Shown: positions 7,926 to 14,322 of the stretch, in pieces
How the letters are laid out: the number at the start of each line of letters is the position of its first letter
Numbering within the stretch: the first letter of the stretch is position 1
From: DATKHR01 sp035939575
GTDB taxonomy: Bacteria; Acidobacteriota; Vicinamibacteria; Vicinamibacterales; CAVVIG01
Direction: 5' to 3'
Length of the DNA stretch: 24,178 bases
Assembly (NCBI GenBank): GCA_035939575.1
Contig: DASZFS010000079.1
Span: forward strand, 1 to 24,178
The notes under the pieces: generated by a model
The model's input: only the letters and a program-made list of their open reading frames with translations
What the model was told of the DNA's origin: nothing
The model's database searches: none
Position numbers and translations under genes: made by a program

Positions 7926-8312
7926 ATGCTCAAGCCGACTTCGAGGGTGCGTCCAGACGCGTATGAGGCGGTATTTGGCGCGTTGGCCCACGCTGCTCGG
8001 CGTCGCGTGCTGCTCGCGGTCTATTTCAATGGAGGCGCGATGACCGCCGGAGAGATCGCGGCGATCTTTGCGCATGCATGGCAGACCACGACTCGGCATC
8101 TTCAAGTGCTTGAAGCCGCCGGCCTGCTCACCCACGAGCGACAGGGCAGGATGCGTGTTTATCGCATCCAGCGAAAGCGATTGGCGCTGGTGAGCGAGTG
8201 GCTGGCGCATTTTCAACGCCCAGTGAGACATCGCGCTCGAGGAGAACAAGATGTCAAAGACAAAGACACCCGCGGGCGCCAAGGTGACGCCGGCAAAGCG
8301 CGAACCGCCTGA
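7926..8312 (+). CDS. ArsR-family winged-helix transcriptional regulator
   Basis: 128 residues from ATG 7926 (a TTG sits at 7923). Residues ~12-85 form a winged helix: F-G-A-L-A-H-A-A-R-R-R-V-L-L, then TAGEIAAIF, a recognition helix TTTRHLQVLEAAGLL and a wing ending RMRVYRI. This is the ArsR/SmtB pattern, usually a dimeric repressor relieved by a ligand. No clear CxC metal site is present, so the inducer may be organic or another signal. Its last ~20 codons overlap the start of the next gene by 62 bases. The Arg/Lys-rich tail looks like translation past an ancestral stop. It probably represses its own operon through the 7465-7488 palindrome. Confidence 0.85.
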   Translation: MLKPTSRVRPDAYEAVFGALAHAARRRVLLAVYFNGGAMTAGEIAAIFAHAWQTTTRHLQVLEAAGLLTHERQGRMRVYRIQRKRLALVSEWLAHFQRPVRHRARGEQDVKDKDTRGRQGDAGKARTA

Positions 8313-8703
8313 CGATGTACCGCAGTTCTTCAGGCTGAACGTCGAGGTTGGGGATCTCGACGCGGCGTTCGCGTTCTATACGAGGCTACTCGGCGTACAA
8401 GGGCGGAAGCAGCCGGGGCACCGATGCTACTTCGACTGCGGCCCGGTGACCCTGCAAGTGCTGGATGTCTCCTCGAACGGTCACCCGCACCTGGCGGCAA
8501 AGGCTTTGTACTTCACGGTCGAGAACCTCGAGGCAGCGTTCGATCGTGCCAAGGCGCTGAGCTGTCTGTCGCGCGAGGACGTTCACGGTGCACCGGCAGG
8601 TGGCATCGTCGTTCGCCCGTGGGGCGAGCGATCGTTCTATGTCGATGACCCGTGGGGAAACCCTCTTTGTTTCGTCGAAGAGGGAACCGTCTATACGGGG
8701 TAG
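8251..8703 (+). CDS. VOC (glyoxalase fold) protein, second copy
   Basis: 150 residues. The ATG at 8251 is set by a strong GAGGAG 6 bases upstream, although both lie inside the end of the ArsR gene. After a Lys/Pro-rich ~25-residue leader comes a VOC module: FFRLNVEVGDLDAAFAFYTR, YFDCGPVTLQVLDV, ALYFTVENLEAAFDRAK and a final ERSFYVDDPWGNPLCFVEE. The last motif is typical of VOC proteins. It differs clearly from the first copy, so the operon probably encodes two distinct binding or catalytic units. It may detoxify or sense a small molecule; the exact reaction is unknown. Confidence 0.85.
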   Translation: MSKTKTPAGAKVTPAKREPPDDVPQFFRLNVEVGDLDAAFAFYTRLLGVQGRKQPGHRCYFDCGPVTLQVLDVSSNGHPHLAAKALYFTVENLEAAFDRAKALSCLSREDVHGAPAGGIVVRPWGERSFYVDDPWGNPLCFVEEGTVYTG

Positions 8704-8720
8704 CGACGAATTTCTCGCGG

Positions 8721-9113
8721 ATGCGATCATTGAATCGATTCCAAGCCGTCTTTGGCGCACTCGTTCTCGCTCAAGCGGCACATTCAATGGAGGAGTATGT
8801 CGGCCGGCTGCGGGAGGCTTTCCCGCCCGCTCGCTTTCTGAGCGGCTTGATATCAACAGACCTCGAGCGCGGATTCGTGATCATCAATGTGACGCTGGTG
8901 ACATTCGGGCTCTGGTGCTTTTTCTGGCCCGTACGTCGTGGATCGCCTTCTGCAGTGCCGCTCGCGTTGGTATGGGTGATTGTGGAGGTCATCAACGGTA
9001 TCGGCCACCCGCTCTGGACTCTACGCCAAGGTGCTTATACGCCCGGCGTAGCCACAGCGCCTGTGCTGCTCGTATTGGCTGTTTACCTAGCCCTTCAAAT
9101 TGCGCGACGTTAA
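8721..9113 (+). CDS. HXXEE-type integral membrane protein
   Basis: 130 residues. The ATG at 8721 lies 17 bases after the VOC stop. The family's motif is visible as H21-S-M-E24-E25 at the end of the first hydrophobic segment. N92 and H96 (NGIGHPLW) in the third and a Y-x-P-G before the last segment are also family-conserved. Three to four membrane helices are predicted by eye (about 6-21, 50-70, 78-95, 108-127). The paired H/E/E and N/H residues suggest a metal or proton site in the membrane, but no function is established for the family. It is the last gene of the VOC/ArsR operon. Confidence 0.75.
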   Translation: MRSLNRFQAVFGALVLAQAAHSMEEYVGRLREAFPPARFLSGLISTDLERGFVIINVTLVTFGLWCFFWPVRRGSPSAVPLALVWVIVEVINGIGHPLWTLRQGAYTPGVATAPVLLVLAVYLALQIARR

Positions 9114-9187
9114 GGACAGAACATGCACAGATCAAGGTGGAGTCTGAGGTTTTGTGCGTTGGCTAAAATACGTGTAAGGGGAACGAA

Positions 9188-10006
9188 ATGTTAAATCGTG
9201 TTTTTCAGTTGCCGCTGATTGCTGGTCTGATTACCGGTACGTTATCGACAGCAAACGATCCCTTCGTAGGCAAATGGAAGGTGAACCCTGGCCAAAGTAG
9301 ACTCACTGACGAACTGAAGGTCGAGGCTGTGGGCGCAAACAGATACAAAATCACCTTTGCGCCCGGCGCAGTCGACACCGTCGTAGCCGACGGGAGTGAC
9401 CAGCCAGGCCTGAGCGGCACTACGCTTTCCATCACCGTGAAGGGACCAAACAACTGGACGGTTGTTCGCAAGAAAGAGGGCCGCATCCTACTCTCCGCGG
9501 ATTGGAGGCTTTCTGCCGACGGCAAGACGCTGAACGATGCGTTTACGCAATACTTGCCCGACGGGATGACACTGTTCTCGCAATCTTTGCCCAACGGTTC
9601 GACACTGTTCTTGCCCTATGTTTACGAGCGGACGGCGGGGATGTCAGGTTTTCCAGGTACATGGGACAGCGAGAGCGCGAAAGTGACGAAGGGAATCGAG
9701 CTCCAAATCCAGCCCTACGAGGGTGACGGCCTGTCATTCAAACGTTCCGATGAACAGTCGGTCAAGGGGATCAAGTTCGATGGGAACGATTACCAGGACC
9801 TTGATCCGAACGGAAGGGATAAAGGCACTGCATATTCGGGCCGCCGCGTGAACGAGCGCAGCCTGGAAATCACAGACAAATCCGAAGGCAAAGTTACGGG
9901 CACCCGGCGCGTCGAGCTTTCTTCAGATCTCACGACCTTGACGATGACCGAGCGGCTGGCGGGTCAAAACAGGGCGAAGAGCATTCTTGTGTTTGATCGG
10001 GAATAG
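9188..10006 (+). CDS. Exported lipocalin-like two-repeat protein
   Basis: 272 residues. The ATG at 9188 follows AAGGGG with about 6 bases spacing. A signal peptide covers about residues 1-22. The mature protein opens with DPFVGKWKVNPGQSRL, a lipocalin-like first-strand pattern often seen in exported acidobacterial proteins. A second similar start, GFPGTWDSESAKVTKG, appears near residue 155, so the protein seems to be two beta-rich halves. No catalytic residues are evident; ligand binding in the periplasm is the usual guess. A TAAAAT at 9164-9169 could be its own -10 box (no good -35), 74 bases after the previous operon. Confidence 0.75.
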   Translation: MLNRVFQLPLIAGLITGTLSTANDPFVGKWKVNPGQSRLTDELKVEAVGANRYKITFAPGAVDTVVADGSDQPGLSGTTLSITVKGPNNWTVVRKKEGRILLSADWRLSADGKTLNDAFTQYLPDGMTLFSQSLPNGSTLFLPYVYERTAGMSGFPGTWDSESAKVTKGIELQIQPYEGDGLSFKRSDEQSVKGIKFDGNDYQDLDPNGRDKGTAYSGRRVNERSLEITDKSEGKVTGTRRVELSSDLTTLTMTERLAGQNRAKSILVFDRE

Positions 10007-10103
10007 CGCGGGTGCGCGGGCCAGCGGGTGGGCTGCGACTCGAGGCTCTCCGACGGTCCGGTTCAAACGGATATCCAACTACGGACAATGCCTTCTCTCA
10101 GTC

Positions 10104-10808
10104 TCAATTAATCGCGAAGCAGTACAAAAGGCCGGCGCCGCCCGTGGCCACTAGGTTCGGCTGGCTGCAGCCTCGGCTCGGATGCGACGAGTTCCACGAG
10201 CTGTTGTTGCCACCCTGTTTGTCCGAGTGGCCGAGCTGTACCGAGCCCCTACCGTCGGCGTTGCTCGTGTAGTTGCTGCAGGTGTGGTCTGCAGTGTCGG
10301 TATAGGCCCGGCCGTCCGGCGTGGAGCCCGTCAGGATGTCATGCTGATTTGGCGTGTCGCCGACGCCGTTGACGACTGTGTTTTTCTCGGTCAGCGAGAT
10401 CTGCTTGCCGAGCGCATTGCCGATTCGCGCCTGGTCGATCGTGTCACCATGGAGTTCGGCCACACTCATCGAGACCCGCCCACCTCGCGCGTTGTACCAG
10501 GGACCATTGCCAATGCGGTCACGCGCGTTGACGGCGCCCGAGCCTTGCGTGCTCAGGTAGGCGTGCCACGTCGCGCCGCCACGTCCCGCCGCTGCGGCCA
10601 GTGTCTGGCAGTAGGCGTCTGCTCCGGCCAGGCCACCGAGATTTGCGCCGTCACCCTTACCGACACTGGTAGTGAAGAACGACATCGGCTGCGGGGGCGC
10701 CTGTGCTCCTCGTCCCTGCGGCGCGTTGGGCTGTTGCGCGAGTCCCAGATACGAGCCCATCAACAGCGATACCATGAACGCAGCGAACATGAGTCGCATC
10801 TTCTTCAT
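10104..10808 (-). CDS. Exported endostatin/C-type-lectin-fold-like protein
   Basis: 234 residues. The ATG at 10808 is preceded by GAGGAGG 6 bases upstream. It has a signal peptide (about 1-25) and a short Gln/Pro/Gly-rich linker. The rest is one compact domain: MSFFTTSVGKGDGANLGGLAGADAYC..., TWHAYLST, ARDRIGNGPWYNA, LTEKNTVVNGVG, HDILTGS, DHTC, a SWNSSHPSRGC segment and a terminal GLLYCFA. These motifs match bacterial proteins resembling the endostatin/collagen NC10 or C-type lectin fold. Conserved cysteines suggest disulfides outside the cytoplasm. A binding rather than catalytic role is likely. It stands alone, convergent with the lipocalin-like gene. Confidence 0.75.
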   Translation of the reverse strand: MKKMRLMFAAFMVSLLMGSYLGLAQQPNAPQGRGAQAPPQPMSFFTTSVGKGDGANLGGLAGADAYCQTLAAAAGRGGATWHAYLSTQGSGAVNARDRIGNGPWYNARGGRVSMSVAELHGDTIDQARIGNALGKQISLTEKNTVVNGVGDTPNQHDILTGSTPDGRAYTDTADHTCSNYTSNADGRGSVQLGHSDKQGGNNSSWNSSHPSRGCSQPNLVATGGAGLLYCFAIN

Positions 10809-10898
10809 GTGAACCTCCTCTTTCCCTTCGATCGTGTTTAGCGTCCCTTCTGCGGTCTCTTCGCTGACTAGGCGGCGATTGCCGTGCCAGCGGAGCAG

Positions 10899-11186
10899 TC
10901 ATGCCTTCAGGATATCGAGAAAAACAGCCGCCGTTTTATCGGAGGGCTCCGATCCGAGCTCGTCTCTGAACAGTCTCCGGCATTTGGCGTAGACGCGGAG
11001 CGCTTCTGCGCGATTACCCGCTGCGGCGTGCGCCCGCATGAGCATCTGACACGCCACTTCGTCGAAAGGTTCTGCCGCCACGACCTCAGACGCGTGGTGG
11101 ATGCCGAGCTCGAATTCCTCGCGCTTCGTGCTTACGTGAGACAACAGGCTCCGTCTCCCGACAACGTTTCGCCAATACCCCTCCAA
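10899..11186 (-). pseudogene. Remnant of a BTAD (SARP-type) transcriptional activator
   Basis: Only the last ~75 residues of a bacterial transcriptional activator domain are readable. The pattern is A-S-E-V-V-A-A-E-P-F-D-E, QMLMRAHAAAGNRAEALRVY, and CRRLFRDELGSEPSDKTAA, ending in a proper TGA. In complete proteins this domain follows an N-terminal winged helix. Here the frame runs into a stop at 11217-11219 with no DNA-binding part, and the best start is a TTG at 11186 without a ribosome site. The simplest reading is a decayed regulator. A small stand-alone TPR-like protein is a less likely alternative. Confidence 0.7.
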
Positions 11187-11234
11187 CGGTGCCGCAACGG
11201 GTGTACGTATGATAGGTCACACAAGGGAGGATGC

Positions 11235-11384
11235 ATGAAGAAAGTCATCCAGTGTCCATGTGGTTCTGTGATCGAAGGCGTCGACGACGACGATGTCGTC
11301 AAGAAGGCACAGGAACACGCGAAGGCCGTGCACGGCATGGAGCTCTCGAGAGAGCAAGCGTTGTCGATGGCCCGACCAGTCTGA
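11235..11384 (+). CDS. DUF1059 small protein
   Basis: 49 residues. The ATG at 11235 follows AAGGGAGG about 4 bases upstream. The pattern MKKVIQCPCGSVIEG, an acidic D-D-D-D stretch, HAKAVHGMEL and SREQALSMARP matches the full DUF1059 family, whose members are about 50-60 residues. The CxC pair and two His suggest a metal or redox role, but the family has no established function. It is surrounded by gene debris yet appears intact, which suggests it is maintained or recently arrived. Confidence 0.85.
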   Translation: MKKVIQCPCGSVIEGVDDDDVVKKAQEHAKAVHGMELSREQALSMARPV

Positions 11385-11417
11385 AGTCGCGCCACTCATG
11401 GTCCCGCGGGCGCAAGG

Positions 11418-11495
11418 AACAGAAATTGCCTTGGCCGGCTTGAGATCCCGATGGATCAAGCCATGTCGGTGGGCTGCATCGAGCGCGTCGGCGAC
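11418..11495 (-). pseudogene. Sliver of a Ser/Thr protein kinase (catalytic loop)
   Basis: About 26 residues read VADALDAAHRHGLIHRDLKPAK, the helix E and catalytic loop of Hanks-type kinases (canonical HRDLKPAN). Nothing of the N-lobe, DFG motif or activation segment is present. It begins directly where the NDH-2-like remnant stops, in a different frame. It is not a copy of the kinase at 20130-23351, which reads EAAHSKGIVHRDIKPAN here. This is a decayed fragment joined to another gene. Confidence 0.75.
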
Positions 11496-11496
11496 G

Positions 11497-11634
11497 GTAG
11501 AGCAGCGGCTGGAACAGATGGTCGTTGCGCCGATCGACGACGGTGACGTTGATCGGCGCCGATCGAAGTGCACGGTCAGCGCTCAGACCCGCGAAGCCGC
11601 CGCCGACGATCACCACATGGTTCCCGCTCATCAT
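11497..11634 (-). pseudogene. N-terminal remnant of an NDH-2-type NADH dehydrogenase
   Basis: 46 codons from ATG 11634 encode MSGNHVVIVGGGFAGLSADR, then VTVVDRRNDHLFQPLLY. This is the FAD-binding Rossmann start (GGGFAG) and the typical first 45 residues of type II NADH:quinone oxidoreductases. The match ends abruptly at LLY (11499), where the kinase sliver begins. The ATG overlaps the TGA of the upstream F420-reductase-like gene as ATGA, so it was once a translationally coupled operon gene. The hybrid frame runs on to a stop at 11299-11301 without further similarity. Confidence 0.75.
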
Positions 11635-12236
11635 GGGAACTGAACCATGTTGATCCCTGCGAGCGGGCCTCCGGGGAATTGCTGGAGTCGACGGCCCATC
11701 TCGAAGTCTCCGAGGTCGATGGCCACGAATCCGAGCCGATCGATGAGTTGCGCGACTTGTTGCTTGGCCGGCGCGTCGTCGCCCGAGATAAACAGCACCC
11801 GCCTGCCGCCGTCAGCGTGGGGATCGCTCGCGAGAGCTGCGGCCGGCAACGTGTTGAACGCCTTTACCACTCGAGCGCCCGTGAGTCGATCGGCCAGGAC
11901 TTGGCTTGACGGTCGCCCACCAAGGTCGAACGGTCGATAGCCCTCGGGGCCTACGGAGGCCGCATTCATGGCGTCGATCACGATGCGGCCGCCCCAAGGC
12001 GCAAGCCCGGCCACCGCGTCGCCGTAAGCTGACCACGGCACCGCAAGAAGCACGATGTCAGCCTTCGCGGCCACCTTAATTTCCGCGGCCGTGATCCCCG
12101 CGCCAAGGTTCGGCACAATCGAAGACAGAGAACTTGGTCCGCGATTGTTTGCGATTGAGGCCGGGATACCTGCGCTGGCAAGCCGCTTCGCAACGGCTTG
12201 TCCGATGTTGCCGGCACCGATGATTCCAATTGTCAT
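11631..12236 (-). CDS. NADPH-dependent F420-reductase-like oxidoreductase
   Basis: 201 residues. The ATG at 12236 has GAGGA about 7 bases upstream. An N-terminal Rossmann fold is clear (GIIGAGNIG, then an N-N-R-G loop suited to NADP phosphate). It continues with DIVLLAVPW, GRIVIDAMNA and VVKAFNTLPA, the pattern of the F420_oxidored / NADP oxidoreductase family (SCO-like and Fno-like proteins). Many such bacterial proteins are named F420 reductases without evidence of F420 use, so the hydride acceptor is uncertain. It lies downstream of an SDR and a SnoaL-like gene on the same strand, followed by the NDH-2 remnant with a 4-base overlap. Confidence 0.85.
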   Translation of the reverse strand: MTIGIIGAGNIGQAVAKRLASAGIPASIANNRGPSSLSSIVPNLGAGITAAEIKVAAKADIVLLAVPWSAYGDAVAGLAPWGGRIVIDAMNAASVGPEGYRPFDLGGRPSSQVLADRLTGARVVKAFNTLPAAALASDPHADGGRRVLFISGDDAPAKQQVAQLIDRLGFVAIDLGDFEMGRRLQQFPGGPLAGINMVQFP

Positions 12237-12362
12237 GCTGGGTCCTCGTCTCTGTTACGCACATCAGTCCTCTCGTCCGATGAATGACGTATGGTGATAT
12301 CGGAGATGACGGCGCTGAGCTCACGGCTTTCTCCACTTCCGGGCAGGCATCGAGGAGCCGAA

Positions 12363-12385
12363 CATGTTCTCTTGTTCAGAACATG
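12363..12385. repeat. Inverted repeat across the stop of the SnoaL-like gene
   Basis: CATGTTCT (12363-12370) pairs perfectly with AGAACATG (12378-12385) around 7 bases. The stem contains the TGA of the minus-strand gene (12376-12378). There is no T-run, so it is a weak terminator at best. A processing hairpin or operator between two operon genes is possible. Confidence 0.45.
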
Positions 12386-12855
12386 CCGTGTGAATTGGCT
12401 CGGGGCACATTCGGCGCGAGCCATGGCGCCGAGTTGTTCGGGTCGCCGACGACTTGCAAGGTGTCCCAGTGCTCGATCGCCTTCCCGTCAGGGGCCATCT
12501 TGTAGATGTCGACGCCGGCGATTCCTGTGTCCTGCGGATCGTCGTTGAACAAATTCAGGAAGTTGACGTGTGCCCACACGTAGTCGCCGACGGCGATGAT
12601 GCGGTGGACCACCACGCGGGCTCGAGCGCGTTTCTTGGTGACCTGGCCAAAGAACTTTCCCAGCCCCTCCGCACCGTCGGCGATAAGCGGATTGTGCTGG
12701 ATGTACGAGGGGGTCATGAACTGCGCCACGCTTTCCTCGGAGCGCTTCTTGTTGATCACCAAGTCATAGAAGCCAAGCACGTTGTTCTTGTTGCGAACAG
12801 CGCGGCTATCCTTGGCATCGACGAGTTCAATCGTGGACAACTCCTTTTCGACCAT
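12376..12855 (-). CDS. SnoaL-like (NTF2-fold) protein
   Basis: 159 residues. The ATG at 12855 is preceded by GGAGGAGG with about 6 bases spacing. The cone-shaped NTF2/SnoaL fold is suggested by NVLGFYDLVINKK, the AQFMTPSYIQHNP segment, G-A-E-G-L-G-K-F-F, the V-H-R-I-I-A-V-G-D-Y-V strand and D-I-Y-K-M-A-P-D-G-K-A-I-E-H-W-D. Such proteins are polyketide-cyclase-like isomerases or hydrolases, or ligand binders. The IQHNP and EHWD motifs supply His/Asp residues as in the polyketide cyclase subgroup. It is 44 bases downstream of the SDR gene, so probably one transcript. Confidence 0.8.
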   Translation of the reverse strand: MVEKELSTIELVDAKDSRAVRNKNNVLGFYDLVINKKRSEESVAQFMTPSYIQHNPLIADGAEGLGKFFGQVTKKRARARVVVHRIIAVGDYVWAHVNFLNLFNDDPQDTGIAGVDIYKMAPDGKAIEHWDTLQVVGDPNNSAPWLAPNVPRANSHGMF

Positions 12856-12899
12856 CGACTGCCTCCTCCTTCTCAAGGGAGCCCTGGTCGGACGTTTCT

Positions 12900-13760
12900 T
12901 TAGTCCAGACCCACGAGCCGGAGGCGAAGCGCGTCCTGCTCCGCGTCTGACTTGTCACGAGTTGCCCGCAACATGTCTTCGGCGTCAGCCCCTACAGGCG
13001 CACGGCTCGGCGCAGGCGTTTGCTCGGCGAGCTCGATCACTTTCCTGGCTGCAGTCACGGAGTCGAGCCCGCTGGACTGCATGCTGTTGAGGGCGTTCGC
13101 AAAGGATCCGAAGGTGTGGCCGTACAGTTCGCGCTGTTCGGCCGTCATGTCATCCGCGACTCGTTGAAGGGCCGCGGCCGTCTTCGCGGGACCGCCCGTT
13201 CTCATGTTGCCCGGCACCACCACGACCACATCGATGCCGAACCGCTTGAGTTCGGCGCGGTAAACGGTTGCCAACACCTCGACCGCCGCCTTCGATGCGC
13301 CCGATGGTCCGTTGAAAGGCATCGGGATGTGGGCTGTCCACGTGCTGATCTGAACGATGCGCCCACGCGCCTGGCGAAGCGCTGGCAGAAACGCATTGAT
13401 CACGGATAGCGAGCCGAACACGTTGACGTCGAACTCGCGTCGGATGGCCTCAAGGGAGAGAACCTCCAACGGTCCAGGCGTCAAGATTCCTGCGTTGTTG
13501 ATGAGGAGATCGAGGCCGCCGCCCGTCTGCGATGCGACGTCGCGAGCCCACCGCTTCACGGCATCGTCGTCGGTAATGTCGCAGCGGGTGAGCCTCACAG
13601 CTCCGCCGGACGCCTGCTGGAGGTCAGCGATCTCTTCCGGGTTCATCGCGGTGCCGAAGACCCGATAGTGCTTGGCGGCGAGACCAAGCGCGATGTCTCG
13701 CCCGAGTCCGCCGCCCGCGCCGGTCACCGCCGCCGCGCGTGTGTTTGCACGTGCCGTCAC
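12900..13760 (-). CDS. Short-chain dehydrogenase/reductase with Ser in place of catalytic Tyr
   Basis: 286 residues. The GTG at 13760 is chosen for the AAGGAGGGAG site just upstream. Classical SDR features are TGAGGGLG (cofactor loop, about 13-20), DITDDD (adenine contact), NNAG (about 88-91) and ISTWTA with the usual Ser region. The active-site Y-x-x-x-K reads S153-G-A-S-K157, so the Lys is kept but the Tyr is Ser. The post-catalytic VVVPGNMRTGG is normal. Oxidation or reduction of a carbonyl/alcohol with NAD(P)H is expected from the family, but with the Tyr missing, activity may be reduced or altered. First gene of the redox operon reading left. Confidence 0.85.
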   Translation of the reverse strand: MTARANTRAAAVTGAGGGLGRDIALGLAAKHYRVFGTAMNPEEIADLQQASGGAVRLTRCDITDDDAVKRWARDVASQTGGGLDLLINNAGILTPGPLEVLSLEAIRREFDVNVFGSLSVINAFLPALRQARGRIVQISTWTAHIPMPFNGPSGASKAAVEVLATVYRAELKRFGIDVVVVVPGNMRTGGPAKTAAALQRVADDMTAEQRELYGHTFGSFANALNSMQSSGLDSVTAARKVIELAEQTPAPSRAPVGADAEDMLRATRDKSDAEQDALRLRLVGLD

Positions 13761-13871
13761 AATCTCCCTCCTTCGTCGACTCCCGTTCTGGTGCCGATTC
13801 ATCTCGCTGTTCTCCGCGTGATCCGATCGCCGCGGTCATCGTCGGCGGCAATCTGATGGACGTCTACAGTG

Positions 13872-13885
13872 GCAATTGCCGGTCC
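13872..13885 (-). promoter_or_regulatory. Weak sigma-54 promoter match facing the SDR operon
   Basis: On the minus strand the sequence reads CGG-N8-TTGCC with exactly 10 bases between GG and GC, the invariant sigma-54 spacing. The -12 element is good; the -24 element (CGGACC against TGGCAC) is poor. Transcription would begin about 100 bases before the SDR start. It may be a chance match. Confidence 0.28.
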
Positions 13886-13947
13886 GTCGCAACATGCTGA
13901 TTCTGAATAGATTTTTCGCGTACGACCCGCCGAGGACCGCCTGACTG

Positions 13948-13975
13948 TTGACGGTATTTCACCATTAGCGATATT
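13948..13975 (+). promoter_or_regulatory. Sigma-70-like promoter toward the STAS operon
   Basis: TTGACG (13948-13953) and GATATT (13970-13975) are spaced by 16 bases, giving a start near 13982 and a leader of about 80 bases. It could provide basal expression of the regulator. Confidence 0.35.
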
Positions 13976-14023
13976 CCACCAACCGCGAACCCACAAGAGA
14001 CCTGAGATTCGGCAGGCGGCTGT

Positions 14024-14038
14024 TGGACGGGCATTTGC
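14024..14038 (+). promoter_or_regulatory. Sigma-54 promoter of the STAS/activator operon
   Basis: TGG at 14024-14026 and TTGC at 14035-14038 give GG-N10-GC, with a T after the TTGC, close to the consensus TGGCAC-N5-TTGCW. The start of transcription would be near 14050, 13 bases before the STAS ATG at 14063. The gene for a sigma-54 activator is the second gene of this operon, so autoregulation is plausible. Confidence 0.5.
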
Positions 14039-14062
14039 TTCATGCGTCGGCAGCGTCACCCG

Positions 14063-14320
14063 ATGATGAAGATTCTGCGCACGACAGATAGCAACATCGT
14101 CTTTACGGTGATCGGTCGACTCGAGGCAGAGAACATGGCCGGTGTGAGGGCGCTGCTCGCCGCAGAACCGCCTGGTTCAACCGTCGTGCTCGATCTCACG
14201 GACCTGGTCCTCATCGACCGTGACGCCGTGCGTTTTTTGAGAACGTGCGAACGCGAGGGCATCGTGCTTCGCAATTGCCCCCCGTACATTCGGGCGTGGA
14301 TGGAGCGCGAGGGGGAGTAG
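14063..14320 (+). CDS. STAS-domain protein without phospho-serine site
   Basis: 85 residues from ATG 14063. An ATG at 14042 is in frame but lies before the predicted sigma-54 transcription start. The sequence shows the STAS alternation: a VFTVIGRL strand, an acidic helix, the STVVLDLTDLVLID strand and a helix after it. In anti-anti-sigma factors the loop reads D-S-S-G, with a phosphorylated Ser; here it is D52-R-D-A, so partner switching by Ser phosphorylation is unlikely. Its stop codon sits 2 bases before the next ATG (TAGTGATG), so it is coupled to the sigma-54 activator and may be its sensory or inhibitory partner. Confidence 0.8.
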   Translation: MMKILRTTDSNIVFTVIGRLEAENMAGVRALLAAEPPGSTVVLDLTDLVLIDRDAVRFLRTCEREGIVLRNCPPYIRAWMEREGE

Positions 14321-14322
14321 TG

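Larger units (their letters stand above)
13761..14062. other. Divergent control region between SDR and STAS/efflux operons
   Basis: 302 bases separating oppositely transcribed operons. It holds a sigma-70-like promoter (13948-13975, +), a good sigma-54 match (14024-14038, +) and a weaker one facing left (13872-13885, -). A 10-base palindrome GGCAATTGCC (13871-13880) overlaps the left one. No gene is apparent. Confidence 0.55.

Noticed and set aside
10884..11384. Longer 166-codon reading of the DUF1059 gene
   Set aside because: The upstream extension is antisense to the BTAD remnant; the internal ATG at 11235 has the ribosome site and matches the family start.
12361..12370. LexA-like box around the sequence GAACATGTTC
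   Set aside because: The GAAC/GTTC half-sites are separated by 2 rather than 4 bases, and the site lies at a gene's 3' end.
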